Source of the DNA: an uncultured Lachnospiraceae bacterium
GTDB lineage: Bacteria; Bacillota; Clostridia; Lachnospirales; Lachnospiraceae
NCBI GenBank assembly: GCA_946623295.1
Contig: CAMOQY010000095.1
Span: 1-5,967, forward strand
Length of the DNA stretch: 5,967 nt
Direction of reading: 5' to 3'
Under the pieces are notes generated by a model. The model saw nothing but the letters and a program-made list of their open reading frames with translations, did no database searches and was not told where the DNA came from. The position numbers and the translations under genes are program-made. Each line of letters starts with the position of its first letter. Positions within the stretch are counted from its first letter, which is position 1. Shown one piece after another: positions 5,077-5,967 of the stretch.

Positions 5077-5684
5077 TGAAGACGTACGTATCGATCAGAA
5101 AAAAAGAGGGACTCAGCTGGGATGACGTACCATCCGTAGAGCTGACGGAGCGCTACCGGACTACGCCTGACGGGATCCGCGCCAGGGCGCAGCTCATCTG
5201 GAGCGATGACGCGCTCTGCGTCCGCCTGCGGGCGGCGGTTCCCGACATCCGCGCCGAGGAGCGCGGAGAGCTGGGAATGCCCTGCGAGGACAGCTGTCTG
5301 GAATTCTTTTTCTGCCCCGTACCGGGCGATGCGAGATATTTTAACGTGGAATTTAATTTCAACGGCTGCGTATATCTGGGCTTTGGCACCGGTCTCTCCG
5401 ACTTAGTGAGACTCCTGCCCGAGGGAGGCGCAGAGGCGATACTGTGCCCCGAGATATCAAGGACCGGCGAGGGCTGGGAGATCTCCTACCGCGTGCCTCT
5501 CGGCTTTATCCGCAGATTCATGCCGGAGGCAAGATTCACGGCAGGAATGCAGCTTTCCGCCAATTTCTACGCGTGCTCCGACCTCTCGCAGCCGCCCTAC
5601 TACCTCTCATGGAGTCCTATCGAGGGCGAGCCCTTTTCCTATCACCGCAGCGAATGCTTCGGAAAGCTGATCCTGAGCGAATGA
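5076..5684 (+). CDS. Carbohydrate-binding family 9-like (CBM9-like) protein
   Basis: The 202-residue protein matches the CBM9-like, DOMON-type beta-sandwich family found in gut bacteria. Characteristic parts are DSCLEFFFCP (72-81), YFNVEFNFNGCVYLGFG (88-104), the WEISYRVPL strand (134-142), YYLSWSPI (175-182) and the closing FSYHRSECFGKLIL (187-200). CBM9 modules of xylanases bind the reducing ends of sugars through paired tryptophans; whether this stand-alone form binds sugar is unknown. There is no signal peptide and no catalytic domain, so it should be cytoplasmic, which is odd for a polysaccharide-binding module. Its ATG overlaps the stop of the DUF624 gene (TAATG), with AGAGGA 9 bases upstream. 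A strong terminator lies 81 bases after its stop, so it is the last gene of the operon. Confidence 0.85.
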   Translation: MKTYVSIRKKEGLSWDDVPSVELTERYRTTPDGIRARAQLIWSDDALCVRLRAAVPDIRAEERGELGMPCEDSCLEFFFCPVPGDARYFNVEFNFNGCVYLGFGTGLSDLVRLLPEGGAEAILCPEISRTGEGWEISYRVPLGFIRRFMPEARFTAGMQLSANFYACSDLSQPPYYLSWSPIEGEPFSYHRSECFGKLILSE

Positions 5685-5818
5685 TATGCCCGTGAAAGCA
5701 CCTGAGTGAGGACCTGGCTCCTGCGGGCAGAAGCAAAAGCAGTGTCTGCACGGATCCGTAAAAAAGACCGGGAGGCATCAGTCGCCTCCCGGTCTTTTTT
5801 TGCGACGATATAAGACTT
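5685..5818. other. Intergenic region between convergent genes
   Basis: This stretch holds the bidirectional terminator at 5766-5794 and no supported coding sequence. Small palindromes such as CGGATCCG (5751-5758) are present but look incidental. Confidence 0.6.
5760..5801 (+). terminator. Strong bidirectional intrinsic terminator
   Basis: GACCGGGAGGC (5766-5776) pairs perfectly with GCCTCCCGGTC (5784-5794) around a 7-base loop. Seven Ts follow on the + strand (5795-5801), and six As precede it (5760-5765), which are Ts on the minus strand and can extend the stem. It therefore ends both the DUF624/CBM9-like operon and the phosphofructokinase gene reading from the right. Confidence 0.95.
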
Positions 5819-5967
5819 TCAGGATCTCATCAGTCTCTCTATATCCTCACGCCGCGCAAGTCCGGCGCAAAAGGCGCTCGCGCTGCCCGCCGCACACCCC
5901 AGGCGCAGCGCATACTCATGATCTCCGCTCTCAAGAAATCCCGCCAGGAAACCTGCAACCATGGAGT
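5819..5967 (-). CDS. fruK: 1-phosphofructokinase, C-terminal part (cut by window edge)
   Basis: The last 48 residues of a PfkB-family sugar kinase are present, ending in TGA at 5819-5821. The sequence begins SMVAGFLAGFLESGDHEYAL and continues RLGCAAGSASAFCAGLARRE, then a short C-terminal helix. This is the expected C-terminus of 1-phosphofructokinase, which phosphorylates fructose-1-phosphate to fructose-1,6-bisphosphate after PTS uptake. The two bases at the window edge fit a GAC codon, the catalytic Asp of the GAGDS motif, so the gene is truncated only by the window. Tagatose-6-phosphate kinase is a close relative and cannot be fully excluded from this part. In many Bacillota the gene sits between a DeoR-type regulator and a fructose PTS gene, which may lie to the right. 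Confidence 0.88.
   Translation of the reverse strand, partial: SMVAGFLAGFLESGDHEYALRLGCAAGSASAFCAGLARREDIERLMRS

Noticed and set aside
1..5967. A defence, toxin-antitoxin or mobile system
   Set aside because: None of the complete genes belongs to such families. No integrase, transposase, nuclease or toxin motif was seen, and the genes are ordinary metabolic and regulatory families.

Overview
The window looks like an ordinary metabolic stretch of a chromosome from a moderately GC-rich anaerobic member of the Bacillota, probably Clostridia. The reasons are strong AGGAGG/GGAGG ribosome binding sites, a YesL/DUF624 membrane protein, an AraM-type glycerol-1-phosphate dehydrogenase, and a sigma-A-like promoter (TTTACA-N17-TATAAT). 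The species cannot be fixed from this sequence. No phage, transposon, CRISPR, tRNA or rRNA signal was seen.

Layout, left to right. Positions 1-173 are very AT-rich (about 29% GC by hand count) and form the control region of a LysR-type regulator (174-1130, +). Its gene runs convergently into a glycerol-1-phosphate dehydrogenase gene (1146-2450, -), with only 15 bases between the two stop codons. Positions 2451-2765 hold no complete gene. They contain the dehydrogenase leader with two hairpins, a possible leftover C-terminal coding fragment (2527-2721, -), and a striking set of TAACCAACA repeats arranged as a direct pair plus a long dyad (2624-2664). Next comes a ceramidase-fold hydrolase (2766-4100, -) with a very clear promoter (4141-4169). 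Across a 289-base divergent intergenic region lies a two-gene operon on the + strand: a YesL/DUF624 membrane protein (4390-5076) whose stop codon overlaps by one base the start of a CBM9-like protein (5076-5684). A strong bidirectional terminator (5766-5794) separates it from the 3' end of a 1-phosphofructokinase gene that enters from the right edge on the - strand (5819-5967).

How the genes may work together is inference. The DUF624 and CBM9-like proteins, the ceramidase-fold hydrolase and the sugar kinase all belong to families often found around carbohydrate-use loci in gut Bacillota. The dehydrogenase makes sn-glycerol-1-phosphate from dihydroxyacetone phosphate. No single pathway joins them from this sequence alone. 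The LysR gene probably controls a gene left of the window, because LysR regulators are usually transcribed divergently from their targets. I found no convincing new multi-gene system. The most unusual signals are the repeat/dyad cluster at 2624-2664 and the hairpin-rich leader in front of the DUF624 operon.
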